Below, in pieces: positions 54,652 through 63,322 of a stretch of 64,000 nt of DNA. The stretch spans positions 1 to 64,000 of the forward strand of contig JAVVPF010000005.1 of NCBI GenBank assembly GCA_036655895.1. The letters run 5' to 3'. Source of the DNA: Cloacibacillus sp. (lineage in GTDB: Bacteria > Synergistota > Synergistia > Synergistales > Synergistaceae). Made by a program: the position numbers and the translations under genes. Positions within the stretch are counted from its first letter, which is position 1. Every line of letters starts with the position of its first letter. The notes beneath the pieces were generated by a model, which was given only the letters and a program-made list of their open reading frames with translations, was not told the DNA's origin and searched no databases.

Positions 54652-56097
54652 TTATGCCTGTGATTTTTCCAGAGCGGGGGCCTGTGCAAAAGCCGCGCAG
54701 AGCGCAAATACCGCGGCGGAGATCAGCACTCCGGGGACTATCGGGTGTATCGCGCCAAGAAGGGCGGGGGCGGCAAGGCCTGTAATTGCCTTTGACGTTG
54801 AGGCGTAGGCCGCGGCGTACCAGGCTATGGAGCCGAAGAAGCCTCCCAGCGAACTGAAAAGCGCCGCCTGCGGGCCGGCTTTTGGGCCGAAGGCGAGCAG
54901 TCCGAGGTATGGGACCATTATCGCGCAGGCAAGCAGCGTCCAGCTCGTCGCACAGATGACGGCGATTATTGACGAGCTCTTGAGAGCAAAGAGGCCGCTT
55001 CCCAGAGTGCAGAGGATAACCACCGCGCGCCACGACCAGCCCTTCAGCTCCTTTTTAAAGACGTCGCGTCCGAGGCTGCCGCTTGCTATATGAAGCAGCG
55101 CAGAGGCCGTCGAAAGGGAGGCGGAGACGATGGCCAGAGCGAAAAACTGTTGTCCCAGCGCGGGAAGCAGCAGATGAACCAGCGTCGGAAGCACAGTATC
55201 GGGGTTTGTTATGCCGTCGCCGAGCATTACGCGTGAAAGGGCGCTTGCGAAATATGCTCCGCCTACGACGACGGAAAGCGCAAGCATCGCAAGAGGGGCC
55301 GCCTTCTTCGTCTCTTCAACGCTGCGCAGCGCGAAATGGCGCTGTATAAGCTGCGGCTGCGCCCAGATTCCGACAGAGGTCACTATCGTGAGGAAGATCA
55401 CATTGAGGCCGCCCGCCCCGCTGCTTAAGGCGAGAAATCCGTTGTCCGCGCCCTTAGCCGGCGGAAGAGCTGCAAGCTGCTGCAATCCGGCGACGGGGCC
55501 GCCCACCGCTTTGAGCAGCGCGATAAGCAGCGCGCCTACGCCTATTATCATCACAAGTCCCTGAATGGCCTCCGTATAAAGCACCCCGCGCAGACCGCCC
55601 CAGATCACCGAAAGTCCTACCACGGCGACCAGCGCAAAAAGCGCCGCGCTTTCTGAGATTGGAAGAACCCCCGCCACCATCACAGCTGCGCCTTTGAAGA
55701 CCGCAGAGCCGTAAATGACCAAGAGAACGACGGATATAGCGCCGATGAACGTCTGTAGCACCGGTATCTGATAGGCCTTTGCAAGCAGCTCCGCGGGCGT
55801 GCGCGCGTCAAGCTTCCTCTGCCAGAGGCGCGTCGGCCAAGCAAGGTATTTGTACACGAACCACGTTCCGAACCATACGTTGCCCGCCGCCACAAGAAGC
55901 ATCTGAAGCCCGAAAAGGTAACAGAGGCCGCCGAAGCCTACGAGCGCCACCGCTGAAATATAGGTGGCGACGTATGCCAGCGCCTGCACCGCGACGCCGA
56001 CCTTTCCTGGAAGCAGCGCGTCGTGGCTGCGCGAGTATTTTGCTATAAGGACGAGTATAAGAGCGTAGCCTATCCAAAGCGGCGCGAAGGTGAACAT
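54652..56097 (-). CDS. Sodium:solute symporter (SSS family), likely tyrosine-regulated
   Basis: A 481-residue permease with about 13 hydrophobic segments of the SSS (PutP/PanF-like) family: GGLRGVLYTEAIQGLVMIIG near residue 185, and ALAIVSASLSTASALLHIAS near residue 330. It lies two bases downstream of a 31-residue membrane subunit and behind a leader with a tyrosine-rich peptide and terminator, which points to tyrosine or another aromatic amino acid as substrate. Substrate is inferred from regulation, not the protein sequence. Confidence 0.88.
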   Translation of the reverse strand: MFTFAPLWIGYALILVLIAKYSRSHDALLPGKVGVAVQALAYVATYISAVALVGFGGLCYLFGLQMLLVAAGNVWFGTWFVYKYLAWPTRLWQRKLDARTPAELLAKAYQIPVLQTFIGAISVVLLVIYGSAVFKGAAVMVAGVLPISESAALFALVAVVGLSVIWGGLRGVLYTEAIQGLVMIIGVGALLIALLKAVGGPVAGLQQLAALPPAKGADNGFLALSSGAGGLNVIFLTIVTSVGIWAQPQLIQRHFALRSVEETKKAAPLAMLALSVVVGGAYFASALSRVMLGDGITNPDTVLPTLVHLLLPALGQQFFALAIVSASLSTASALLHIASGSLGRDVFKKELKGWSWRAVVILCTLGSGLFALKSSSIIAVICATSWTLLACAIMVPYLGLLAFGPKAGPQAALFSSLGGFFGSIAWYAAAYASTSKAITGLAAPALLGAIHPIVPGVLISAAVFALCAAFAQAPALEKSQA

Positions 56098-56098
56098 T

Positions 56099-56194
56099 TT
56101 ATACGGCCCTCCTTGCGATCATTACGACCGACCAGGCCGTACTCCAAAGAAGCGAGGCTCCCGCGCAAACTACCCAAAGATCCGTTCCAAACAT
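56099..56194 (-). CDS. Small accessory membrane subunit of the symporter
   Basis: A 31-residue hydrophobic peptide (MFGTDLWVVCAG... ending MIARRAV), one membrane helix with a positive end. GAGGAG lies 8 bases before the ATG, and the stop is followed almost at once by the symporter start. Tiny partners of this sort occur next to SSS symporters in many bacteria (as MetS with MetP). Too short for most gene finders. Confidence 0.75.
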   Translation of the reverse strand: MFGTDLWVVCAGASLLWSTAWSVVMIARRAV

Positions 56195-56251
56195 ATTACA
56201 TTCTCCTCTCAAATTCTCTATATAAACTATAAAATTCTTTCGCGAGCATAC

Positions 56252-56288
56252 AAAAAAGGGCCGCTGCCCCTGCGGGCGGCGGTCCTTT
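56252..56288 (-). terminator. Attenuator terminator in the symporter leader
   Basis: On the minus strand, AAAGGACCGCCGCCC pairs with GGGCAGCGGCCCTTT (two mismatches) across a short loop and runs into TTTTTT. It lies between the leader peptide stop and the accessory-subunit gene, where an attenuator terminator is expected. Confidence 0.85.
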
Positions 56289-56324
56289 GAAGTGGCACTC
56301 ACATGAATTACTCTATGCGGTCTG

Positions 56325-56426
56325 TTACTTCGCGGAAAACACCAAAAGCCCCGAGGCATCGTATGTGCGGGGATAAGCATAAGAGTAATAATAGTAATAA
56401 CGTTTTTTAGATATTGCCTCTCCCAT
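56325..56426 (-). CDS. Tyrosine-rich leader peptide
   Basis: A 33-codon reading frame with AGGAGG about 8 bases before its ATG. Eight of its residues are tyrosine: 10-14 consecutively, then 16, 18 and 22. It sits between a strong promoter and a terminator, ahead of the symporter genes. In transcription attenuation, ribosome stalling at scarce charged tRNA-Tyr on such codons prevents terminator formation. The arrangement predicts induction by tyrosine starvation. Too short for gene finders; coding is supported by ribosome binding site, position and composition. Confidence 0.85.
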   Translation of the reverse strand: MGEAISKKRYYYYYSYAYPRTYDASGLLVFSAK

Positions 56427-56482
56427 CACAAAAGCCTCCTTTTCGCGTCGAAAATCTTTACCGCTTTTCGTAAGTAAAGTGA

Positions 56483-56511
56483 ATAATACACGAGCCGCAA
56501 AAAGATGTCAA
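56483..56511 (-). promoter_or_regulatory. Promoter of the leader-symporter unit
   Basis: On the minus strand TTGACA (56506-56511), 17 bp, TATTAT (56483-56488). It is a near-consensus sigma-70 promoter placed just after the serine dehydratase stop. Confidence 0.88.
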
Positions 56512-56542
56512 GCTAAACTTTTGAACATCTTTCTGACGGCAG

Positions 56543-58069
56543 CTATCTCAGCCGTTTCATCGCTTTTGCTTCGGGTGCCGCAGCTATTCCGCCAAGCGAG
56601 GTGCATCGCAGCTCCGGCGGCAGCATCATTCCGCTTGAATAGACCGCGTCCACCGTGCCGTCGATGCCTATCGGGTTGACGTAGCCGCCCAGAATGAGGT
56701 CTGCACAGACGAAGGCCTGCGAGGCGAACGAGGCGTTGCGCGTGTGGCACGGCAGCTCAACGGTCGTCTGCACAAGGTCGCAGACCAGCCCCATCGCGTT
56801 CTGGAACATTATAGCTGCCGCGTCCGCAGCCTGCGCGGCCGTGCCACCTGCGGCGCAGGTCACAGCGGCTGCCGCCATTGCGCCCGCAGCTCCGATCTCC
56901 ACCTGGCAGCCGCAGACCTCTGCGGCAAAAGTGCCGCGCTTTGCAAGCACCCATCCCGCCGCCCCCGCCGCCCACATCGCGTTAAGCACCGTTTTGCGCG
57001 GCATCTTTAAATCTTCAAGCAGCGTCACCGCCACGCCCGGGAGCACCCCGGCAGAGCCGCCCGTCGGCGCGGCGCAGACTATCCCCTGTCCGCTGTTGAC
57101 CTGCATCGCAGCCATAGCGCGCGCCGCGGCCTTAGTGTGAATGCCGCCAAGCGCAAGGCGGCCGGCGGCCTCCGCCTCCATTATTTTTTTCGCGGAAGGT
57201 CGCAGCAGGAACATGCCCGGGCAGTCGTCAGAAAGCCCAAGCGCCACCGCTGCCTCCATAACTGCAAGCCGTGCGTCCATAGCCGCGTTTAATTCTTCCT
57301 TTGATTTCCCAAGGAGGCGCGACTCGTATTCAAGCGCCGCCTCCCCAAGAGAGAGCCCCGTCTCTGTGGCGTATTTCACCATCCCCGCGCCGTCCGTATA
57401 TATCTCATAGCCTACCGGCGGGAAGAAGACCGCCTCCGCGCGCTTGATATCAACCACGCTCTCCTCCTTGCGCAGCTTTTCTATCAGGTCGGGCGAAAAG
57501 CGCGTGTAAGATGAAAGCAGCGTGAAGAATTTGCCGTCGGCCTGTGACGTGTGGACTTCACCCGCGCCACCTGTCACCCCTGCTTCAAGCTCCTCCTGAG
57601 ACTCTATAAAGAGGTAATTCGCGCCGCCGTCGATCTCAACGGGGCAGCCGTTGAGCCGGCGCATCAAAAAAGCGCCCCCGCCCGTGGAATCGGCAACGGC
57701 GGTAAGCATCGCCCCAAAGCCCATTTCGGCGCTTATCTTTATACTGTTTGGATGACATGCCTCCGAGAAGGGCGCAACGTCAAAGAGGACGGCGACGCCA
57801 GCCTCACGGCATAATTCCTTTGCCCGCTTAAATCTATGGTCAGTTAAAGGCAATCCTAAAATACCCATAATAAGAGCTAAATCGCTGCCCTGTTCGCGGC
57901 AGCACCCGGCAATCGAGCTTCCCGGGGCAAAAGTAAAGGTTATCTGCTCCGGCAGCATCCCCGCAAAGCCTCTAAAAAGCTTGGCAATATGATACGGCCC
58001 CGCCGTGTGCGAACTGGAAGAGCCAGGCATAACAGGCCCTATCACATTGTTAAGAATACTAACGGCCAT
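56543..58069 (-). CDS. sdaA: L-serine ammonia-lyase, iron-sulfur type, single chain
   Basis: Converts L-serine to pyruvate and ammonia with a 4Fe-4S cluster. In 508 residues the beta-like domain is N-terminal (VMPGSSSSHTAGPYHIAK, residues 13-30) and the alpha domain C-terminal (CPGMFLLRPSAKK, VCGCQVEIGAAGAMAA, ELPCHTRN), where the cysteines bind the cluster. The fused beta-alpha order matches single-chain enzymes. GAGGAG lies before the ATG. It is transcribed divergently from the CRISPR operon and is followed by the tyrosine-leader unit. Confidence 0.93.
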   Translation of the reverse strand: MAVSILNNVIGPVMPGSSSSHTAGPYHIAKLFRGFAGMLPEQITFTFAPGSSIAGCCREQGSDLALIMGILGLPLTDHRFKRAKELCREAGVAVLFDVAPFSEACHPNSIKISAEMGFGAMLTAVADSTGGGAFLMRRLNGCPVEIDGGANYLFIESQEELEAGVTGGAGEVHTSQADGKFFTLLSSYTRFSPDLIEKLRKEESVVDIKRAEAVFFPPVGYEIYTDGAGMVKYATETGLSLGEAALEYESRLLGKSKEELNAAMDARLAVMEAAVALGLSDDCPGMFLLRPSAKKIMEAEAAGRLALGGIHTKAAARAMAAMQVNSGQGIVCAAPTGGSAGVLPGVAVTLLEDLKMPRKTVLNAMWAAGAAGWVLAKRGTFAAEVCGCQVEIGAAGAMAAAAVTCAAGGTAAQAADAAAIMFQNAMGLVCDLVQTTVELPCHTRNASFASQAFVCADLILGGYVNPIGIDGTVDAVYSSGMMLPPELRCTSLGGIAAAPEAKAMKRLR

Positions 58070-58230
58070 TTACAACACTCCTCTTTATAAAAATGTCTGT
58101 CCATATTTTTTAATAGAAAGCCCAGAAACAAAAAACGCTGATTGTCTGATTAGATTATCACATAGCAACTTGCAATGAAATAAAGGTTTTATAAAACGCT
58201 CAATTGTTTCAATATCTTAAAATCATCCTT

Positions 58231-58260
58231 TTGCTGATTGAGTGTAAATTCTGATATAAT
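58231..58260 (+). promoter_or_regulatory. Promoter of the csm operon
   Basis: TTGCTG (58231-58236), 18 bp, TGA-TATAAT extended -10 (58252-58260), about 58 bp before csm6. Confidence 0.7.
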
Positions 58261-58317
58261 CATGCAAAGAGACCGGCAACTTATTCACTTTTTTAGACGA
58301 CAAAAAGGAGGATAACG

Positions 58318-59670
58318 ATGCAAAAGAACAAGAAAGTTCTCTTCTCTCCTGTAGGATCTACAGACCCCATAGCAAACTGCCGCGACGGAGCGTTGCTCCA
58401 TATCGCGAGATTATACAGGCCGTCAAAAATCATCATTTATTTTTCTGATGAAATGCTGGCCTATGAAAACAAAGATCGGCGTTATACGGCCGCTCTTGAG
58501 CTGCTGGGCGAAAAGCTGGGGCATAGCTTTGAAATAGAAATCCAGCGCTGCCCATTTAAAAAGGACGTACACAAATTTGACCCATTTTATGAAGACCTGG
58601 AAAAGCGCCTGTTAGATATAAAAAAGGAAGACAGCGACACCGAAATACTCCTGAACGTCTCCTCCGGCACCCCTGCAATGAAGAGCGCCCTCCAGATGCT
58701 GTCGGCCCTTGGCTCAATAAGGGGGATGAAGGCGATTCAGGTTGCCACTCCTGAAGAAAAAAGTAATACATGTAAAGACGTTGCCCAAATTTTCGACTTA
58801 GAAACTGAATGGGGTTGCAACGCAGACAACGACGACGCGACATTTATAGACAGGTCGGAGCTCTCAAGCAGCCTAAATCTTACGGCGAGAATAAAAAAAG
58901 AAAGTATTTTTAAACACATTGCAGCTTTTGACTACACCGCCGCCCTTTCTATCGCGGAGGAGATGGAAGACAAGATAACACCTGACGCCATGAACCTTTT
59001 GCGAGCGGCCGCCGCTCGTCAGCAGCTCAACCTAAACGCCATCCCCTCTTATTTAAAAAATTCCCCCTTTAAAATCATCCCAGTGGAGGAGGCGGGGCTG
59101 AAAAATATTGCCGAATATCTGCTGTGGCTTGACATAAAAATAAAGCGTCAAGAATTAGCTGATTTTATCCGAGGCATCACTCCGCTCATTGCGGATCTGT
59201 TTGAATATTATATGCAGAAACATTTTAAGATCGATATGAAAAAATATTGCGAGAAACGCGGCGAATACAGCCTATGGCTTACCCACGCCAAGCTCGAAAC
59301 TACAAAAGAGGGCGTAAGGATACTTGAAGCCCTTGACTGTCAATTCAACGGTTTTAAAGACGGCTACCTTTCCTCGGAAAACCTTCTTTGCGCTGTAAAG
59401 GCCTTTTGCTCAGACAAGAAGACCCTGACTCTCCTAGAAAATATAAGAAAAATAGAATCTGCCGTCAGAAATATCGCGGCTCACGAAATCATAGCCATTA
59501 CGCCGGAATTGATAGAGAAAAAGATAAAAGAAAAAGGCCTCTCCGCCACCCCTAAAGATATTTTGAAAATGCTCTTTGAGGCGGCGGAACTTTGCGGCAT
59601 CCCAAAAGGCAGAATAGCCGGCTCTTATAGCGATATGAACAGGCAACTAAAAGACGCGCTCATAGCATAG
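58318..59670 (+). CDS. csm6: CRISPR type III-A accessory ribonuclease Csm6 (CARF-HEPN)
   Basis: A 450-residue cyclic-oligoadenylate-activated RNase. The CARF domain (about 1-165) shows VLFSPVGSTDP near the start and LLNVSSGTPAMKSA near residue 112, the ligand-binding loops. The HEPN domain is C-terminal with the catalytic R-x4-H motif RNIAAH at residues 384-389, intact. AAGGAGG precedes the ATG. It is the first gene of the operon, ahead of cas10; in many III-A loci csm6 comes last. It would degrade RNA when Cas10 makes cyclic oligoadenylate. Confidence 0.92.
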   Translation: MQKNKKVLFSPVGSTDPIANCRDGALLHIARLYRPSKIIIYFSDEMLAYENKDRRYTAALELLGEKLGHSFEIEIQRCPFKKDVHKFDPFYEDLEKRLLDIKKEDSDTEILLNVSSGTPAMKSALQMLSALGSIRGMKAIQVATPEEKSNTCKDVAQIFDLETEWGCNADNDDATFIDRSELSSSLNLTARIKKESIFKHIAAFDYTAALSIAEEMEDKITPDAMNLLRAAAARQQLNLNAIPSYLKNSPFKIIPVEEAGLKNIAEYLLWLDIKIKRQELADFIRGITPLIADLFEYYMQKHFKIDMKKYCEKRGEYSLWLTHAKLETTKEGVRILEALDCQFNGFKDGYLSSENLLCAVKAFCSDKKTLTLLENIRKIESAVRNIAAHEIIAITPELIEKKIKEKGLSATPKDILKMLFEAAELCGIPKGRIAGSYSDMNRQLKDALIA

Positions 59671-59735
59671 AAAGTCGTTAAAGCTGTTTGACCGTAGTTG
59701 TCTACAGCAGATATTATGAAGCGGAGGGTGATAAA

Positions 59736-62132
59736 GTGGTCGAATCTAAAAAGACGGCGGCGATAGGCGGCCTGCTCCATGATATAGGAAAGGTCGTCTA
59801 CCGAGCTGAAATAGACAGCGGCACTCACAGCGCGGTCGGTTATAGGTGGCTGAAAAATATAGCCCCATTTTCCGAGGCCGGCGACATTCTGGACTGTCTG
59901 CGCTATCATCACAAAAAGGCGCTTGTAGGAGCCAAGCTTTCCCCATCTTCTCCGGCCTATATAGTTTACATCGCCGACAACATCGCAGCCGGAACCGACC
60001 GCCGCGAAGAGGCGCAGGAGGAGGGAGAGAATGCCGCGCAAGCGCCGTTTATAAAGACTCTTCCGCTAGCCTCCGTATTCAATCTGATGAACGGCGGCCG
60101 CCGCGCGTTGTCATACGAACCGCTTTCTCTTTCCCCTGCGGCAAACTATCCCACGGAAAAGGTGGCAAAGCTGACGGCTCCGCTCTACCAGCAAAAGACC
60201 AGAGCGCTGAAAGATGAATTGGAGAGCATCGGCTCCAGCAGCTCTTATATTAATTCTCTCCTATGCCAGCTTGAAAACATCCTCTCTTTTGTACCGTCGA
60301 GCACCTGCACAAAAGAGGTGGCGGATATTTCACTGTTTGACCACAGCAAAATAACGGCGGCGGTAGCCGCTTCGATATGCGCCTATTTGGATGAATCCGA
60401 CAGAAAAAACTATAAAAAAGAACTGTTAGAAAACGAACGGGAATTTATGAAAGAAGAGGCATTTCTCTTCTTCTCCTGTGACTTCTCCGGCATCCAGAAA
60501 TTCATCTACCAGGTAGGCTCAAAAGACGCGCTAAAGTCGCTGCGCAGCAGGTCTTTCATCCTTGAACTGCTCATGGAATATCTGATGGACGAAATATTGG
60601 AAGAATGCGGGCTCTCGCGGGCCAACCTCATATACACAGGGGGCGGGCACAGCTATCTGCTGCTGCCAAACACAAGTAAAACGCGGGACGCGCTTCAAAA
60701 GTTTGAAAGAGGCGTCAACCGTTGGCTTAGAGAGCAGTTTGACAACCTCTTATATCTAGCCTGTGCATGGAGCCCCGTCTCCGCAAACACCTTGAAAAAC
60801 ATACCCGCGGAAAAATCGCCGTACAGCGCCCTATACAAAACCTTAAGCCGCACGGTCGCCGAGAAGAAGCTGCGCCGGTATGACGCGCAGGAGCTGCGCG
60901 CCCTAAACAAAGCCGGGAACCAAAGCGGAGCTCGCGAATGCAGGATATGCGGAAAATCTGAAACGCTGCGTCTGGAGGAGGATATCTGCTCCTGGTGTGC
61001 GTCCTTTGCGGAAATATCCTCCGACATCCTCAAAACGGACATATTCGCAGCAGTTAGTGAGACGAAGCCGGAGCGAGGCAAATGTATAAACCTCCCCAAT
61101 ATCTATAACAACGAAAAGCCCAGGTACATACAGTTTAAAAGCTACGAAGAGGCACTTGCTGAAATAAAAACCGGCGGCGTCATAAGAATATACAGCAAAA
61201 ACAACCCGCATACCGGCTGGAACTACAGCACCAACCTATATATGGGAGACTATGTTTACGACAAAAACCTTGACAGGCTTGCAACGGAGGCCGCCGGAAT
61301 CAAAAGGATAGCCATACTGCGCGCCGACGTGGACAACCTCGGGCGCGCCTTCACCTCCGGCTTTGAGCGCGCAGGCTCCGCGTTGAGCGCAGAAGAGAAA
61401 GAACGCTACAAAACGCTTTCGCGCACCGCGGCTCTTTCCAGACAGCTTTCTATGTTCTTCAAATATCATTTAAATACGTTATTGAATGCAAAAGACGAAG
61501 GCGCTCCTTGCTTCTCGCTCTTTGGAGCCTCCCCCCACGCCAAAAAAGCGCTCATCGTTTATTCCGGCGGCGACGACGTTTTCATGGTGGGAGCATGGGA
61601 CGACATAGTGGAAAGCGCGGTCGAAATACGCGACGCCTTTAAAAAATTCACAGGCGGGAGCCTTACCCTATCGGCTGGCATAGCCGTCTACCCCTATAAA
61701 TTTCCAATATACCGGGGGGCGCGACTTGCTGCGGAGCTTGAAGCAAAATCAAAGCAGGCGGAAGGAAAAGATTCCATCACGCTCTTTACAGCGGACGGCA
61801 GCCACACCTATAAATGGGACGATTTTTCCGCGGGCGTTACGCCAAAACTGCGCCTGATAGGCGGGTTTCTTGACGCAGAAGATTCTGAGCGCGGCCGGGC
61901 CTTCCTATACAAACTGCTCCAACTATTGCGGGGAGCCGATAACAAAATCAACATTGCGCGATGCGCCTACCTGCTGACGCGGCTGGAGCCCAAGAGCGAC
62001 GAGACAAAAAAGGAGGCCTACCGCCAGTTCTCACAAACAATTTATGAGTGGGCGACGGAGCCAAAGGCAAGAGGCGAACTGATCACCGCAATACAAATAT
62101 ATGTCTATCTAACAAGAGAGAGGGGAGCATAA
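59736..62132 (+). CDS. cas10: CRISPR type III-A Cas10/Csm1
   Basis: A 798-residue large subunit. The HD nuclease domain (GGLLHDIGK at residues 11-19, HSAVG, YHHKK) is intact. Zinc-binding cysteines (CRICGK ... CSWC) lie near residues 403-425. The cyclase palm has YSGGDDVFM with GGDD at residues 611-614 and the accompanying ADVDNLG near 527. So ssDNase and cyclic-oligoadenylate synthesis are both predicted. The start is GTG 59736, with GGAGGG 7 bases upstream, instead of an ATG at 59688. Confidence 0.95.
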   Translation: MVESKKTAAIGGLLHDIGKVVYRAEIDSGTHSAVGYRWLKNIAPFSEAGDILDCLRYHHKKALVGAKLSPSSPAYIVYIADNIAAGTDRREEAQEEGENAAQAPFIKTLPLASVFNLMNGGRRALSYEPLSLSPAANYPTEKVAKLTAPLYQQKTRALKDELESIGSSSSYINSLLCQLENILSFVPSSTCTKEVADISLFDHSKITAAVAASICAYLDESDRKNYKKELLENEREFMKEEAFLFFSCDFSGIQKFIYQVGSKDALKSLRSRSFILELLMEYLMDEILEECGLSRANLIYTGGGHSYLLLPNTSKTRDALQKFERGVNRWLREQFDNLLYLACAWSPVSANTLKNIPAEKSPYSALYKTLSRTVAEKKLRRYDAQELRALNKAGNQSGARECRICGKSETLRLEEDICSWCASFAEISSDILKTDIFAAVSETKPERGKCINLPNIYNNEKPRYIQFKSYEEALAEIKTGGVIRIYSKNNPHTGWNYSTNLYMGDYVYDKNLDRLATEAAGIKRIAILRADVDNLGRAFTSGFERAGSALSAEEKERYKTLSRTAALSRQLSMFFKYHLNTLLNAKDEGAPCFSLFGASPHAKKALIVYSGGDDVFMVGAWDDIVESAVEIRDAFKKFTGGSLTLSAGIAVYPYKFPIYRGARLAAELEAKSKQAEGKDSITLFTADGSHTYKWDDFSAGVTPKLRLIGGFLDAEDSERGRAFLYKLLQLLRGADNKINIARCAYLLTRLEPKSDETKKEAYRQFSQTIYEWATEPKARGELITAIQIYVYLTRERGA

Positions 62133-62135
62133 TCA

Positions 62136-62627
62136 ATGCCTGATCATGTATGCAACAGAAACAATTCCGAGTCTCAGCAGCAACCACACACATCGGGCGC
62201 TCAGCGAACAGGCGCGCAGCAGCAGCCGTCCGCACAGCCGATTGCGGCGGAAAAACTGCCGTCCGACTATGTAGACAAGGCGGAAGAGGTGATGCTTTCC
62301 TTAATGAATTTAACAGGCGGCAGGACAAAATTTGACATCACCGTCACAAAAATCAGAAAGATGCTCACCCTTATAACAGAGATCCTAAACGATGAGCGGC
62401 TCAACAAAAACGCTGAATTGAAGCCGCAAAACGTCCAGAGACTGCAAATGGCCCGTGTACGCATAGCCTACGACGCGGGACGGGACTCCGACGTCAAAAA
62501 GTTTGTAGAAAAAGCCAAGCTGCTCAATTATATAAAAGGAATACAGAACAGGGCAGAGTTTTTAAAATTTGCCGAATATATGGAAGCGCTTGTTGCGTGG
62601 CATAGATATCTTGGCGGAGAAAACTAG
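62136..62627 (+). CDS. csm2: CRISPR type III-A small subunit Csm2
   Basis: A 163-residue helical protein forming the inner filament of the Csm complex. The C-terminal 120 residues match Csm2 (LTGGRTKFDITVTKIRKML... VRIAYDAGRD...FVEKAKL). The first 42 residues are Gln/Ala/Ser-rich and probably disordered, longer than usual. The start follows cas10 by 3 bases. Confidence 0.92.
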   Translation: MPDHVCNRNNSESQQQPHTSGAQRTGAQQQPSAQPIAAEKLPSDYVDKAEEVMLSLMNLTGGRTKFDITVTKIRKMLTLITEILNDERLNKNAELKPQNVQRLQMARVRIAYDAGRDSDVKKFVEKAKLLNYIKGIQNRAEFLKFAEYMEALVAWHRYLGGEN

Positions 62628-62644
62628 AAGGAGGCTGGCAAATA

Positions 62645-63322
62645 ATGAATGGAAAAATAAAAATAAACACCACGCTTAAAGTGCTGACAGGTCTGCATAT
62701 CGGCGGAAACGACGCCTTCTCTCCCATCGGCGCGGTAAACAAACCCGTGGCGGAAGACCCGCGCACCGGCAAGCCGATAATCCCTGGAAGCAGTCTAAAA
62801 GGAAAACTGCGCACGCTGCTTGCCGCCCAGATGCAAGGCAGCCAAAAAGCCGCGGAGCCTAACAAAGACTGCGATGAAATCAAAAGGCTTTTTGGAGCGA
62901 GCGAGCCCAAGGTAATTAGGTCCAGACTGCAGTTTGCGGATTCTTTCGTTGCAAACGCAGTCGAGCTGGCGGCGGTGGGGCTGCGCGAGGTCAAGTATGA
63001 AAATTCGCTTGACCGCATTACATGCGCACCTAACCCTCGCCAAATAGAGCGCGTCATAAGCGGCGTAGAATTTTCCGTAGTCATCACCTACGACCTGCCC
63101 GAGAGCCCGCAGGAACTCGAAGAGGACATGAAAAATCTAGCGACCGCCATGCGCCTTTTACAGATAGACTACCTTGGCGGCCATGGAAGCCGCGGGAGCG
63201 GCCGCGTCAGCTTTAAAAAAATAAACTTCTCTTTAGTGGAAAGCAGCCTCAAGAACGAAGAGCTTGAGCCAATAAGAGCATTCTTCAAGGAAATAGAGGA
63301 TTATGAACTGCTATCTTTATAA
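62645..63322 (+). CDS. csm3: CRISPR type III-A Cas7-like Csm3, with catalytic Asp replaced by Asn
   Basis: Backbone subunit that binds crRNA and, in active complexes, cuts target RNA every six nucleotides. The 225-residue protein aligns closely with Streptococcus thermophilus Csm3 (TGLHIGG, IIPGSSLKGK, YLGGHGSRGSG). Where that protein has Asp33 in GAIDSPV, this one has Asn32 in GAVNKPV (codon AAC). Asp33 is the slicing residue, so target cleavage is predicted to be lost. Everything else in the fold looks complete. GGAGG precedes the ATG. Confidence 0.94.
   Translation: MNGKIKINTTLKVLTGLHIGGNDAFSPIGAVNKPVAEDPRTGKPIIPGSSLKGKLRTLLAAQMQGSQKAAEPNKDCDEIKRLFGASEPKVIRSRLQFADSFVANAVELAAVGLREVKYENSLDRITCAPNPRQIERVISGVEFSVVITYDLPESPQELEEDMKNLATAMRLLQIDYLGGHGSRGSGRVSFKKINFSLVESSLKNEELEPIRAFFKEIEDYELLSL

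Noticed and set aside
58070-58317. Searched for a CRISPR array between serine dehydratase and csm6
   Set aside because: No repeated units of 25-37 bp; only promoter-like sequence is present. Any array lies outside the window.
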